From a virus, in the IMG/VR virus record IMGVR_UViG_3300050821_001343, positions 1-64,000 of that record: a DNA stretch of 64,000 bases. The stretch is one strand, 5' to 3'. Below are positions 13,614 through 22,357 of the stretch, piece after piece. Made by a program: the position numbers and the translations under genes. Position 1 is the stretch's first letter, and every line of letters begins with the position of its first letter. A model generated the notes under the pieces. It had not been told where the DNA came from. It ran no database searches and worked only from the letters and a program-made list of their open reading frames with translations.

Positions 13614-14735
13614 ATGGCATTTGATAGCGTGTTTCAAGGACCGCCCGAAGATGTAGCTGCACCGGGTACGGCTCAGTCCCCTTCATTGGGTGTCGATGTT
13701 GTAAACAAAGAATTGTATGTTTCTGCTGGTGAAGGATGGCAGGAGTTGTCTTCCAGCGGCGGTGAAACACCGGGCGGAAGCAATGGTGAACTTCAATATA
13801 ACAATTCCGGTGCATTCGCTGGTACTTCTGGTGGAAGCACCAACGGCAATCATTTTGCATTTGGAGACGGATCAGTAATAGATACGGCTGCGACTACTGC
13901 CCCAGATGGAGAGTTTGCTACACCAGCAAAAGCGATAGCGTGTTTTCAGGAAGAAACCTACACTGATCCCGGTTTGGAGAACGGTGTTTATGTTGAAATT
14001 GATTTGGCTCCATCTTCTCCAGTTGCGGCAGGACTTGCGGCAGTTGGCGAATATGTAAATGTTATAGCTGATGACAGCCCTAATTGGAACGCTGATGACA
14101 ACTTTATAATCGGTTCGTGGCAATCTGCGAATGGTGCGGTCAATAGTCCTAATGTGTCTCCTAGTTTGATTGGCGGAGCGTTCGGCTCCTATGTTTATGG
14201 CAGCGCAGATATTATAGCCGCACATGGTACTTATTTCGATGCCTTTCATTTAGGTACTGGAACCGTAGACGATCTTGTAGGTGCAGAAGTTGCGTTGCAA
14301 AACGCCTCAACTGGAGAACTCACCCAAACAGACGGCGTTCGAGTCATGTTTTATGGCGGCGGTGCCGGTGGTACAACTGAGAATTATAAAGCACTTCATG
14401 TAGGCTCTCCTCTTAATAACGGAGACACGATTACTCTTGTAACTGGACTTCAAATTGATGCGTTAGAGACTGCGGGGGTAGGTACAGCAATTCCTATCAA
14501 CTCATTAAGTACAAGTCCGTCACAGTTTGTAGGGCCAATTGAACTACCGTATACCAAGGCTAAGGTTGTCTATAGTGCAGCCGGAACACCGATTATACCA
14601 GCGGCTACGGCAGGAGTCGGAGCAAGAGCATTTGTAAGCGATGCAACGGCTAACGTATATGGGAGCGCATATACTAGTGGAGGGTCAGTGAAGGCCCCAG
14701 TTTACTCGGATGGAACAAATTGGTTGATGGGGTAA
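13614..14735 (+). CDS. Fibre- or appendage-like virion protein
   Basis: 373 residues, low in Lys/Arg and rich in Gly/Ser/Thr. The N-terminal 50 residues (VFQGPPEDVAAPG..., SLGVDVV, YVSAGEGWQELS) match the N-terminus of the protein at 25426-25938, suggesting a shared virion-anchoring module. The centre is beta-rich. The C-terminal stretch (GVGARAFVSDATAN... and APVYSDGTNWLMG) is typical of the ends of phage fibre proteins. Receptor binding or decoration is inferred. Confidence 0.75.
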   Translation: MAFDSVFQGPPEDVAAPGTAQSPSLGVDVVNKELYVSAGEGWQELSSSGGETPGGSNGELQYNNSGAFAGTSGGSTNGNHFAFGDGSVIDTAATTAPDGEFATPAKAIACFQEETYTDPGLENGVYVEIDLAPSSPVAAGLAAVGEYVNVIADDSPNWNADDNFIIGSWQSANGAVNSPNVSPSLIGGAFGSYVYGSADIIAAHGTYFDAFHLGTGTVDDLVGAEVALQNASTGELTQTDGVRVMFYGGGAGGTTENYKALHVGSPLNNGDTITLVTGLQIDALETAGVGTAIPINSLSTSPSQFVGPIELPYTKAKVVYSAAGTPIIPAATAGVGARAFVSDATANVYGSAYTSGGSVKAPVYSDGTNWLMG

Positions 14736-14796
14736 CTGTGTAAATAAGTTTCAAAGAGGTCGCCAGAATCACAGATTCCTAACATGAGCGACTATG

Positions 14797-14841
14797 GGGC
14801 CATGCCCCAATATCGGAGCGGGGACCGAATTAGTCCCCGCT
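14797..14841 (+). promoter_or_regulatory. Twin GC-rich hairpins in the JAMM gene leader
   Basis: GGGGC-CAT-GCCCC at 14797-14809, then a 9-base-pair hairpin AGCGGGGAC/GTCCCCGCT at 14817-14841 with a 7-base loop. The ribosome site AAAGGAG follows directly. No U-run, so this is an mRNA-stability or translation-control element rather than a terminator. Confidence 0.6.
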
Positions 14842-14855
14842 ACAAAGGAGACTTA

Positions 14856-15272
14856 ATGTTCTCGAAAGTCAAAGTGAAAAAGGGAGCACTTGACTATTTT
14901 CGAAAACTTGCGAGAAACAGTCCCCTAGAAGTTCACGCATATCTACTCGGTAATGTGATTTCACCAGAGCTAGTAGAAGCGACTGATTTTGTATACCCTA
15001 AAGAATATGACCAGCAGACTGCTACACATGTGCAATGGACTGCTGATGAGTATGAGAAACTGAAGAAACGCGCCGAACAAGAAGGGAAACGTGTCGTTGG
15101 AGACATACACTCGCACCCGTCTTGGGACGCCGTTATGAGTCCTTCCGACTACAAAGCTTGCTTACTTGATGGGTTAACTATTTGCGCCATTGTTTCTGTG
15201 TATGAAAAGAAAACTAGAGTGCGGTTTTGGACACCGACAAGTGCCCTGCCGTGCGAGATGATCTACACGTAA
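14856..15272 (+). CDS. JAMM/MPN-domain metalloprotease-like protein
   Basis: 138 residues from ATG 14856 (AAAGGAG upstream; an upstream in-frame ATG lies before the leader hairpins). The JAMM signature is complete: an early Glu (LEVHAYLLG), then HSHP (about 87-90), seven residues, and SPSD. Such zinc proteases remove ubiquitin-like tags or cleave peptides; in lambda-like phages a related domain is in tail protein K. Here it stands alone before the packaging genes. The substrate is unknown. Confidence 0.88.
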   Translation: MFSKVKVKKGALDYFRKLARNSPLEVHAYLLGNVISPELVEATDFVYPKEYDQQTATHVQWTADEYEKLKKRAEQEGKRVVGDIHSHPSWDAVMSPSDYKACLLDGLTICAIVSVYEKKTRVRFWTPTSALPCEMIYT

Positions 15273-15288
15273 CTCTTGAGGAGGAGTT

Positions 15289-15603
15289 ATGCCGTTTGAG
15301 AAATCAGAGAATACACCCAAGTTTTACACTGGGCAAAATCTTCTCAAGAATTACTGGAAAACGGTAATCGAAAACATCAACTCTTCACCGGCTCAAGTTA
15401 CGCTTGGGGTGACGTGGATGATGTTTTTATGCGCTGAGACAGAAGAGACTAGAAACATTGGTAAACTTGCTCTCATTGCGCACTACGGCAAACAACTCTT
15501 CTCGAAAGGTGTCACAGACCTTGATGGACTTGTGGAAGACGCAAAGGAAAACACAGCGTCAACGGGTTCGGCAATTCTGGATCAATTCAAGGAGAGACTA
15601 TGA
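15289..15603 (+). CDS. Hypothetical helical protein
   Basis: 104 residues, mostly alpha-helical, with no recognised family. GAGGAG precedes ATG 15289. It overlaps the next gene by ATGA, so the two are probably made together. Confidence 0.7.
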   Translation: MPFEKSENTPKFYTGQNLLKNYWKTVIENINSSPAQVTLGVTWMMFLCAETEETRNIGKLALIAHYGKQLFSKGVTDLDGLVEDAKENTASTGSAILDQFKERL

Positions 15604-15824
15604 GTGTCTACAAAGTAGAGCGCATCGAAGCCGAGAAGTTTTCGAAAGTCTGGAACAAGAAAGGCATCGCAATCATTCTGACACCAGAGGCAATTGACTT
15701 TGCCACAGATTTTTCTAACGTAGTGCTCAACAACTTCATCGGCATGTGTCAAGCACAGGCAAAAGAAGCCGCCGCGAAAGCAGCACAAGAGGCCAAGCCG
15801 AAGATCATTATTGAAGGTATTTAG
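15600..15824 (+). CDS. Small hypothetical protein
   Basis: 74 residues. The C-terminal third is an Ala/Lys-rich helix (AKEAAAKAAQEAKP). Coupled to the gene before it by ATGA and followed within 7 bases by tRNA-Asn. Not recognised. Confidence 0.65.
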   Translation: MSVYKVERIEAEKFSKVWNKKGIAIILTPEAIDFATDFSNVVLNNFIGMCQAQAKEAAAKAAQEAKPKIIIEGI

Positions 15825-15830
15825 TTTTAC

Positions 15831-15905
15831 TGGCAGATCGTATAACGGTAGTATGGGACACTGTTAATGTCTAAGGCGCTGGTTCGAATCCAGCTTTGCC
15901 AGCCA
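15831..15905 (+). tRNA. tRNA-Asn (anticodon GUU)
   Basis: 75 bases: acceptor TGGCAGA/TTTGCCA, discriminator G, encoded CCA, anticodon stem GGACA/TGTCT with GTT. It is the only tRNA inside the virion module and is followed by an HNH gene. Confidence 0.94.
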
Positions 15906-15917
15906 TTTATTTTTCAG

Positions 15918-16017
15918 GGTTAGAGCCTGTCAAATACTCTCACAATTCAAACTTGCACCGAGAGAAATCTCGGTGACAACACGGAGGGGCTAGCTCTAAC
16001 CTAGCTCCTCTGATTTT
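15918..16017 (+). promoter_or_regulatory. Attenuator-like leader with alternative pairings
   Basis: GGTTAGAGC (15918-15926) pairs exactly with GCTCTAACC (15993-16001) and encloses an 8-base-pair GAAA-capped hairpin (15956-15975). Alternatively, GAGGGGCTAG (15984-15993) pairs with CTAGCTCCTC (16001-16010), followed by TGATTTTT, a terminator form whose loop contains the CTCTAAC of the first pairing. The two folds compete at their ends or form a pseudoknot. No known riboswitch class is recognised. Confidence 0.6.
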
Positions 16018-16032
16018 TGAATTGGAGATGAC

Positions 16033-16581
16033 ATGTTTAGGAAAGTAAAATTTAATCTAACAGGACAAACATTTGGATGCCTAACTGCCATAGAAAGGGC
16101 AGTAAGTCCGAAATATGATAAAAAACAAGCTTATTGGAGATGTCGTTGCTCTTGTGGTAACTATCTAAATGTAGGCTCTTTTGAGATTAGAAATCGCAGA
16201 AACATCGGATGTGGGGTTTGTCGAAGCGCGGTATCACGGCTCATTGGCAGTGCGGCTTCGGTATTGTTTAAACGATACAAACGTGAAGCAGAAGAAAGAA
16301 ACCTAGAGTTTTGCTTAACTCCAATGCAATTTAAGGAAATAACACAGAAAAATTGCAAATACTGCGGAATAGTTCCGAATCAGATAATAAAACAAAAAAT
16401 TGCTAACAAGAAAACCGAAGAATATACATATAATGGAGTTGATAGAGTGGATAGTGCAGTTGGTTATACATTGACCAATTGCGTTCCATGTTGCAAAATG
16501 TGCAATGGTGCTAAGAGAGACTATTGCGAGGAAGACTTTTTAAGATGGGTTCGGCGTTTATATGAGCACTCACTCACATGA
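16033..16581 (+). CDS. HNH endonuclease with N-terminal DNA-binding domain
   Basis: 182 residues. The N-terminal segment (LTGQTFGCLTAIERA, CRCSCGNYLNV, IGCGVC) is the DNA-binding element seen in many free-standing phage HNH nucleases. The C-terminal HNH fold is CKYCG, YNGVDRVDSAVGYTLTNCV and CKMCNGAK. Likely a mobile homing-type gene inserted after tRNA-Asn. The last 20 bases overlap the phosphatase gene. GGAG precedes ATG 16033. Confidence 0.9.
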   Translation: MFRKVKFNLTGQTFGCLTAIERAVSPKYDKKQAYWRCRCSCGNYLNVGSFEIRNRRNIGCGVCRSAVSRLIGSAASVLFKRYKREAEERNLEFCLTPMQFKEITQKNCKYCGIVPNQIIKQKIANKKTEEYTYNGVDRVDSAVGYTLTNCVPCCKMCNGAKRDYCEEDFLRWVRRLYEHSLT

Positions 16582-17092
16582 GATTTATAACAACGTTTTC
16601 GTAGGCGGTGACGAGTTTTATGAATCGGTTAAAAATAAACCCGGATGGTCCTTCCTTAGATGTGCAAAATATGGACCTGACTGTCATCAACAACTATTAG
16701 GATACCATACACGACAAGCGCCCAAGGGTCCTAATTACTTGTTTTTTAGGAAAAATGAACATCTGGCTGCGCTTAATCTTGTGGACATAGACGATCCTAA
16801 TTACTTTCACTGGGATTGTATAAAACCGGGATTAGATTTTATAAAAGAACGGCTGGATGCAGGCGACAAAATCGCGGTTTGTTGCAATTCAGGCCACTCT
16901 CGCGGTCCTAGTATGGGTTTGATGTTCTTACGCAGCATGGGAGATTTGCCATACAATTTCCACAAATCTGAGCACGTGTATAAGACATTATATAGTTTGT
17001 ACGATCCCGGAATGGGAGTTCGTCAGTTTGCCAGATCACACTGGTCAGAATTAGAAGGAATGGAGTTAGCAAATGGCACAGAACCCCGGTGA
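16562..17092 (+). CDS. Dual-specificity/tyrosine phosphatase-like protein
   Basis: 176 residues with the Cys-based phosphatase loop CNSGHSRG (about 108-115; C-x5-R) on a typical VCC strand, then GPSMGLMFL. The general-acid Asp is probably in VDIDDPNYF. It could act on phosphoproteins or on another phosphate ester. It lies between an HNH gene and packaging genes, an unusual place for a phosphatase. Confidence 0.85.
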   Translation: MSTHSHEIYNNVFVGGDEFYESVKNKPGWSFLRCAKYGPDCHQQLLGYHTRQAPKGPNYLFFRKNEHLAALNLVDIDDPNYFHWDCIKPGLDFIKERLDAGDKIAVCCNSGHSRGPSMGLMFLRSMGDLPYNFHKSEHVYKTLYSLYDPGMGVRQFARSHWSELEGMELANGTEPR

Positions 17093-17759
17093 CAATCTAG
17101 TAGACACACTCAAAAACACATTCGTGAAGCCTGTTCAAAACGTATTAGATACGGTTGGAAAGGTTGTACCGAGTTCGTTGATGCCGAAATCAAAACCAGC
17201 ACCTAGCGACCCGCAGCACGATCAAGATGTGATTAATGCTACTCATTCGTTTGGCGTGAAAGCGGGAGCAGGGGACAAGCAACCACCAGTAAAGGCCCAA
17301 ACCATGCCGTCCCACAAGAACGGCACTGATTACGTGAAGAAAACAGGGCCAGCGAAACTGCACAAAGGCGAAGCAGTTCTGAAGAAAACAGATGCCGACA
17401 AGTTAAGAGCGGCAAAGGGAAAAGGAATGGCAAAGAATAGTGCAATGGACGCCGTTGCTGGCGAGTTGGGTGGTAAGAAAGAAGCTACCCCGAAGAAAGA
17501 GATTGACCACATCAAAACCAAGAAAGCAAAGAGCGGCGGGTACATACACACGCATGTACATACCCATCCTGAGACTCATCCCAATGAGGAGCACGTTTCT
17601 TCAAACCAAGATCAGATGATCCAGCATATGATGCAAAACATGGGTACACCTAATCCCGGAGAAGCTGAAGCAGATGCAGGCCAGAGTGGGGTTCCCGGCG
17701 CAGCGGCGACACCCGGAGCGTCAGCGGGAGCACCACCAGCCGGACCCGTAGCGGCATAA
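17073..17759 (+). CDS. Hypothetical disordered protein near terminase
   Basis: 228 residues, Lys/Pro/Ala-rich and largely disordered, with a His-rich run (HTHVHTHPETHP) and an Ala/Pro/Gly C-terminus. The GTDYVKKTGPAKLHKGEAVL segment is a short motif met in other phage structural-region proteins. Overlaps the phosphatase gene by 20 bases. A role in packaging or head assembly is only suggested by position. Confidence 0.7.
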   Translation: MAQNPGDNLVDTLKNTFVKPVQNVLDTVGKVVPSSLMPKSKPAPSDPQHDQDVINATHSFGVKAGAGDKQPPVKAQTMPSHKNGTDYVKKTGPAKLHKGEAVLKKTDADKLRAAKGKGMAKNSAMDAVAGELGGKKEATPKKEIDHIKTKKAKSGGYIHTHVHTHPETHPNEEHVSSNQDQMIQHMMQNMGTPNPGEAEADAGQSGVPGAAATPGASAGAPPAGPVAA

Positions 17760-17767
17760 GGATCACC

Positions 17768-17968
17768 ATGGCAACTGAGAAGAAACACGAGGTATCGCTC
17801 TACCGAGCCATGCATCACTTGAACAAAGGCGGATTGCACCGCGCACTAGGAGTCCCGGAAGGACAGCCAATTCCTGCATCAAAACTTGCAGCGGCTAAGA
17901 ACTCAAAGAACTCCCACGTAGCGCACATGGCGCATTTCGCCGCAACAATGGAACATTTCAAACACTAA
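17768..17968 (+). CDS. Small conserved protein next to terminase
   Basis: 66 residues, His/Lys-rich: LNKGGLHRALGVPEGQPIP then KLAAAKNSKNSHVAHMA. This short sequence type is common beside phage packaging genes, function unknown. It is too short and lacks the helix-turn-helix expected for a small terminase, and no other small terminase is evident here. Confidence 0.75.
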   Translation: MATEKKHEVSLYRAMHHLNKGGLHRALGVPEGQPIPASKLAAAKNSKNSHVAHMAHFAATMEHFKH

Positions 17969-17986
17969 CGTGTTACTTGGAGAGGT

Positions 17987-20038
17987 ATGCGTCTAGAAAA
18001 ACTTGCAGAATTGTACGAGACGTGTAGATACCAGCCTCACTATCATTACAAGGACTTGACGGATGTAGAGTTTCAAACAAAGGCAGAACTGAGTTTTAAG
18101 AAACTACCAGACGTTCAAAAGAAAAAGGTCGCCAAGAGTTGGGGCGAGAAACTTGACAAAGAGCAGATCGTTCTTTCTCCCGAGAAAGGACTTGAGACTT
18201 TGCTTAAATATCGCTTTCTTGCTCAAACGAACCTTTTCTTCATGTGCCATTTGCTTGAGAGCTACAACGCGACGACTTTGAACACGCACGAAGAGATTTG
18301 CAATGACTTCTTCGTACAGAAAGACCCGACATATATTACATTCGATCATTTTGCCGACCAATATACGGACCTTAAGCAGCGCATGTTGCTTGTTCCACGT
18401 GGAGGCTTTAAGTCGAGTTTGAATATGGCAGATTGCATTCAGTGGATCACGTGCTATCCTGCTATCACCATTGCTATTCTAACGGGCGTTTTACAACTTG
18501 CGAAAGACTTTGTGGGCGAAGTCAAACAACACTTCACCTACACCGAAACCGGACAATCTGACAACAAAGGAAAAATGTTGTACGGTGTCAGACAAATCAT
18601 GGACAAACAAACCGGAGATTGGTCAGACAGCCTATTCCAAGTTCTATTCCCAGAGCATTGCCTGTCCCCGTTAGAAGGCAATCAGCTTGAGTTTCAAACA
18701 CCAGCAGCCGAAGAGAAGAAAGAGCCTAGTGTAAGAGCAGCCTCTATTGACCAAGCTTTGTCTGGTAGTCACTATAACGTTTTGAAACTCGATGACGTTG
18801 TGACAAACGAGAATACCAAAACCGAGACTCGTATCAAGGACTGCAACAAGCAGATCAGCATTGACAACGGTCTATTGAACCCGAACGGGTTCTATGATGT
18901 CATCGGGACATGGTATGACGAACGCGATTACTACGGCGTCACAATTAAGAAAGAAGAGAAATTCGCAAAAGACCAAGGACTTCAAGGACTCTTAAAAGGC
19001 TCAGTAGATAGCGGACGATTTAACACTGCTGTGAGTTTCAAGATTTACCTAAGAGCCGCATGGTGGCCTACAGAGGCCGCAGCCAAGGCTGGTAAAATCG
19101 AAGAAGAGATGGTTAAGTCAGATTGGACTCTATGGTTTCCAGAACGACTGAGCTATGAGTTCCTGAAAGGTAAACAGCAGAACGATTCCGACGTTGACGA
19201 CGAGGACGGGGACACTGGGTATTTTGCTATCAAGTATCTCAACAACCCACGCAAGGCAAACCGAGTAAAGTTCCCACGAGAACTTTTGATTCGGCGCACC
19301 GTTCCTCACCGTGAACTTCCGCCACAAGGCATAATTGTTACCACAGTCGATACTGCCTACAGTACGAAATCATGGGCAGATTACACGGTCATAATGACCG
19401 CCCTAATCTTTGGAGGTAGGTTCTACATTATCAACATGGTGAGAGGCCGTTTCAATGAATATGACTTGCCAAAAATTATTGCCCAAACCGCTAACAGATG
19501 GAAGCCAAAACGAATTGCAATTGAAGACTCTGTTGGGGTTAAATGGATGGGTCGAGAACTTAGACGGGAGATGGATGCCCTTAGAATTTCCATACCAGTC
19601 GAATTCTGCTCCTTGGGACTTGGGTCTAAACTTCGAAGCAAACAGCTTAAAGCCAAGCCTGTACTCCGTCTACTAGGCGACGAGCGTATGTACTTCTCAA
19701 ACTCCTGCGAAGGACTAGAAGAGATTTACAACGAGATGGAGAAGTTCACCGGAACGAGTGATGACAAGCACGATGATATTGTGTCTGCAATTTCACTTTT
19801 GGTAGAGCAGTTCGGCGGGTATGCCGATATTGATAACCGTCTCAACTCTATCAACCAAGAGTATGCGGCAGATCAAAAATCGAAAGAAGCACACGACATG
19901 ATGTATTGTCTAGGTAGGTATGCAAAATATGCAACGCCAGATGATAGCCCAACTACAAATTTTCAAGTTGGACAGGCCGCACAAGCCTCACCTGTATCGG
20001 AACCATATGTTGACCCGCTTGCTGATTTGATGGGATAG
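17987..20038 (+). CDS. terL: Terminase large subunit
   Basis: 683 residues, the DNA-packaging motor. ATPase half: variant Walker A RGGFKSS (about 138-144) and Walker B-like LKLDDVV. Nuclease half: VDTAYSTKSWADYTV, IAIEDSVG and DDKHDDIVSAIS supply the RNase H-type acidic residues. Long N-terminal extension, similar to terminases of large podovirus-like phages. GGAG before ATG 17987; 7 bases from the portal gene. Confidence 0.93.
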   Translation: MRLEKLAELYETCRYQPHYHYKDLTDVEFQTKAELSFKKLPDVQKKKVAKSWGEKLDKEQIVLSPEKGLETLLKYRFLAQTNLFFMCHLLESYNATTLNTHEEICNDFFVQKDPTYITFDHFADQYTDLKQRMLLVPRGGFKSSLNMADCIQWITCYPAITIAILTGVLQLAKDFVGEVKQHFTYTETGQSDNKGKMLYGVRQIMDKQTGDWSDSLFQVLFPEHCLSPLEGNQLEFQTPAAEEKKEPSVRAASIDQALSGSHYNVLKLDDVVTNENTKTETRIKDCNKQISIDNGLLNPNGFYDVIGTWYDERDYYGVTIKKEEKFAKDQGLQGLLKGSVDSGRFNTAVSFKIYLRAAWWPTEAAAKAGKIEEEMVKSDWTLWFPERLSYEFLKGKQQNDSDVDDEDGDTGYFAIKYLNNPRKANRVKFPRELLIRRTVPHRELPPQGIIVTTVDTAYSTKSWADYTVIMTALIFGGRFYIINMVRGRFNEYDLPKIIAQTANRWKPKRIAIEDSVGVKWMGRELRREMDALRISIPVEFCSLGLGSKLRSKQLKAKPVLRLLGDERMYFSNSCEGLEEIYNEMEKFTGTSDDKHDDIVSAISLLVEQFGGYADIDNRLNSINQEYAADQKSKEAHDMMYCLGRYAKYATPDDSPTTNFQVGQAAQASPVSEPYVDPLADLMG

Positions 20039-20045
20039 GAGCAAA

Positions 20046-22163
20046 ATGTCTTTACTAGAAGATCAGGCAGGTAATAAGGTTTCTCTCACACCACAAGACT
20101 ACAAAACAAACGGCGATTTGAACAATGTTGCCGCTGAAGTAGCATTGGTCATAGGAGCAGCCTCGAAAGCCGAAGCATTCATCCAGAACAAGCAGTACGC
20201 TCTGCTATGGAGAGATGCGGACTTGCTTTTTCAATCTCCTCGCCCAATGTCGGTGTACGAGAATACATACATCCTTGAGCCTAACGTTCAACGTTTTACA
20301 GTAGCTAAGGTTGTAAACTCAATTGTACCGCAACTCTATAAGGGACTTTTTTACCAAGACCCTCCAATGGTACTGCGTCCGCGTCCCGGCACATCGCAGA
20401 ATGTAATAGACGCCAAGACTTCAATGTTTTCGTACCTATTGGATGATTGCGATTTCAAGATGGAAACGAAGATGGGCCTTGAACAAATGGCGCATCTAGG
20501 AACCGGAATCTGGAAATGGGGAATTAAGTACAAAAAGATCATCACCAAGAAAAGAACAGCAACATCACATAAGGTTACGGCTGGTCCTGTAGGTGGTCAA
20601 TCAAATATAATTGTTCCTCGTGACGAACCACCCAATATCACAATAGAGGAGCGTTACGCCCCTAGACCGTACATTGAAAGTCGCCCCCTTGATAGAGTGC
20701 TTGTTGACCCACACACAGCGGTAGGCGACATCCGTAGATCAGATTTTGTAATTGACATGCGGTTCATGGATTTCTACCAGCTTCAGGACTTGATCAAAGG
20801 CATCGCAGAATTGCCAGAAGGTCATCCTGACAAAGAAGGGTGGACGCTGCCAACTGAATCAGAATTGAAAAGTTGGTTTATGCCGCCAACGGATGCAGGT
20901 CAGCTAGGAGAGTCCAACACTCAACAGGCCGCATATGTCACTGGCGTAGTACATCACTCAGAAGATATTAACCTAGAAGTTACTCCCGATCTTCTGATGA
21001 AGAAATTGGAAGTGCTCGAATATTGGGACAAACGAAGAAAGATCATTGTTGTCCAGCGCAAGAGAAAGCTTTACGCCGGGAAGAATACATTTGGAGTCAT
21101 CCCGTTCCTTTCAGCTAATTGGTGGAACAGACCAAGAGCATTTTACGGAATGGGACTGGGCCTGATTGTAGGACAAAACCAGCGCGTTGACCAAGGCACA
21201 ATTAACGCAATTCTGAAGATACTGTCATATGGTGTCAACCCTGTTTATTTGCGCAGACGTGATGCAAATGCACCGACGCAAATGATTCGCACGGGGTTAG
21301 GCAAAATCCTGACAGTTGACGGAGATATAAAAGATGCGTACGGGTTGTTGGAATCCCCCAAGGTTCCACCCGATGTGTGGTCAGCCCTGTCCGAGTCCGA
21401 GAAGGCTACGGAAAGTAGCTCAGGAGCCGATTCACAGCTTGTACAAGGCTCATCAGCAGGCCCAAGATCATCAATGGGGCGCACGGCAACTGGTGCTACT
21501 AACTTGGCTGGTGCTTCAGCGACACGACTTGACGGACCACTTGATAACTTTATCGAGCAAGTCTTCAAACCGTGGCTGTATATTCTGGACATGCTGGTAT
21601 TCGAATTTTTCTCTGATACAGAGATTTATCGAATTCTAGGGGAAGAGAAAGGAAAAGACTTCGAAATTGATCTACAAGAGTTCCACGATGGCGTGGTTGA
21701 ATTTGAGGTTCTAGCCGGTGCATCATTGGCCGCGAAGAGAACGATGAGTCAGTCAATGACACTGATTACGCAAATCTTCGAGAATCCTACAATTCAGGAA
21801 AACCTTGCAGACATTAACGAAGAGTACATTGACTTCAGACAAATTCTGAAGATGTGGATGGAAGCTAGCGAGTGGAAAGACTTCAACGATATTGTCAAGA
21901 AGATGACACCAGCGATGAAGGCTAAGAGACAGCAGCAATCAGCCGCAGCACAGCAACAATCGAAACTTGCAACTCAACAGGCTATTAGCAAGCAGAACGC
22001 AAGTCAGAAATCGCAAATCCAACAAGAGGCAATCCAAGGACGTATTCAAGAGAGATTGATAGTTGGAGCGGTTCTGAATAGTGCGAAAGGCGAGGCTAAC
22101 GAAGGCGCACCGGACGTAGGAGGTTTGGGCGGCGGTCCTGATGAGGAAGCAACAGTCGAGTAA
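20046..22163 (+). CDS. Portal protein
   Basis: 705 residues directly after the terminase. The sequence has the long alpha/beta wing and stem expected of a podovirus-type portal (LLFQSPRPMSVYENT, FRVAK-like VQRFTVAKVVNSIVPQ, a central NWWNRPRAFYGMG segment). The C-terminus is Gln/Ala-rich and coiled (QQQSAAAQQQSKLATQQA). It forms the ring through which DNA enters the head. Identified by size, position and general features. Confidence 0.88.
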   Translation: MSLLEDQAGNKVSLTPQDYKTNGDLNNVAAEVALVIGAASKAEAFIQNKQYALLWRDADLLFQSPRPMSVYENTYILEPNVQRFTVAKVVNSIVPQLYKGLFYQDPPMVLRPRPGTSQNVIDAKTSMFSYLLDDCDFKMETKMGLEQMAHLGTGIWKWGIKYKKIITKKRTATSHKVTAGPVGGQSNIIVPRDEPPNITIEERYAPRPYIESRPLDRVLVDPHTAVGDIRRSDFVIDMRFMDFYQLQDLIKGIAELPEGHPDKEGWTLPTESELKSWFMPPTDAGQLGESNTQQAAYVTGVVHHSEDINLEVTPDLLMKKLEVLEYWDKRRKIIVVQRKRKLYAGKNTFGVIPFLSANWWNRPRAFYGMGLGLIVGQNQRVDQGTINAILKILSYGVNPVYLRRRDANAPTQMIRTGLGKILTVDGDIKDAYGLLESPKVPPDVWSALSESEKATESSSGADSQLVQGSSAGPRSSMGRTATGATNLAGASATRLDGPLDNFIEQVFKPWLYILDMLVFEFFSDTEIYRILGEEKGKDFEIDLQEFHDGVVEFEVLAGASLAAKRTMSQSMTLITQIFENPTIQENLADINEEYIDFRQILKMWMEASEWKDFNDIVKKMTPAMKAKRQQQSAAAQQQSKLATQQAISKQNASQKSQIQQEAIQGRIQERLIVGAVLNSAKGEANEGAPDVGGLGGGPDEEATVE

Positions 22164-22169
22164 GAACGT

Positions 22170-22345
22170 GGGTCTATGGAAAACTCCTTGCGTGGATACG
22201 GCGTATCTATTACGTGAGGACCACCGCACGACTGCGGATTATAAATCGTCCCATAGACTCGGTATGCAACTGTTCATCGAGAGATGTGGCACCTAAGCGG
22301 CACGTCTTAATGGAGAGGCTTATAGTCGTCTCATGAACGAATTCC
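22170..22345 (+). other. Structured spacer after the portal gene
   Basis: The gap to the next gene (22358) has a long-range stem GGGTCTATGG (22170-22179) with CCATAGACTC (22251-22260), enclosing GATAC/GTATC and CCGCA/TGCGG hairpins, a multibranched fold. A second part (about 22276-22330) has GAGAG/CTCTC-type complementarity. There is no terminator U-run and no credible gene. The ribosome site AAAGGAG follows. Confidence 0.5.
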
Positions 22346-22357
22346 ACAAAGGAGAGT

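Noticed and set aside
17768-17968. Small terminase subunit
   Set aside because: It is only 66 residues, without a DNA-binding helix-turn-helix or oligomerisation region.
18152-18180. TTGACA inside the terminase gene as a promoter
   Set aside because: No -10 or TG dinucleotide at the right distance. The same holds for TTGACA near 25006 (plus) and near 2047, 3073 and 10905 (minus).
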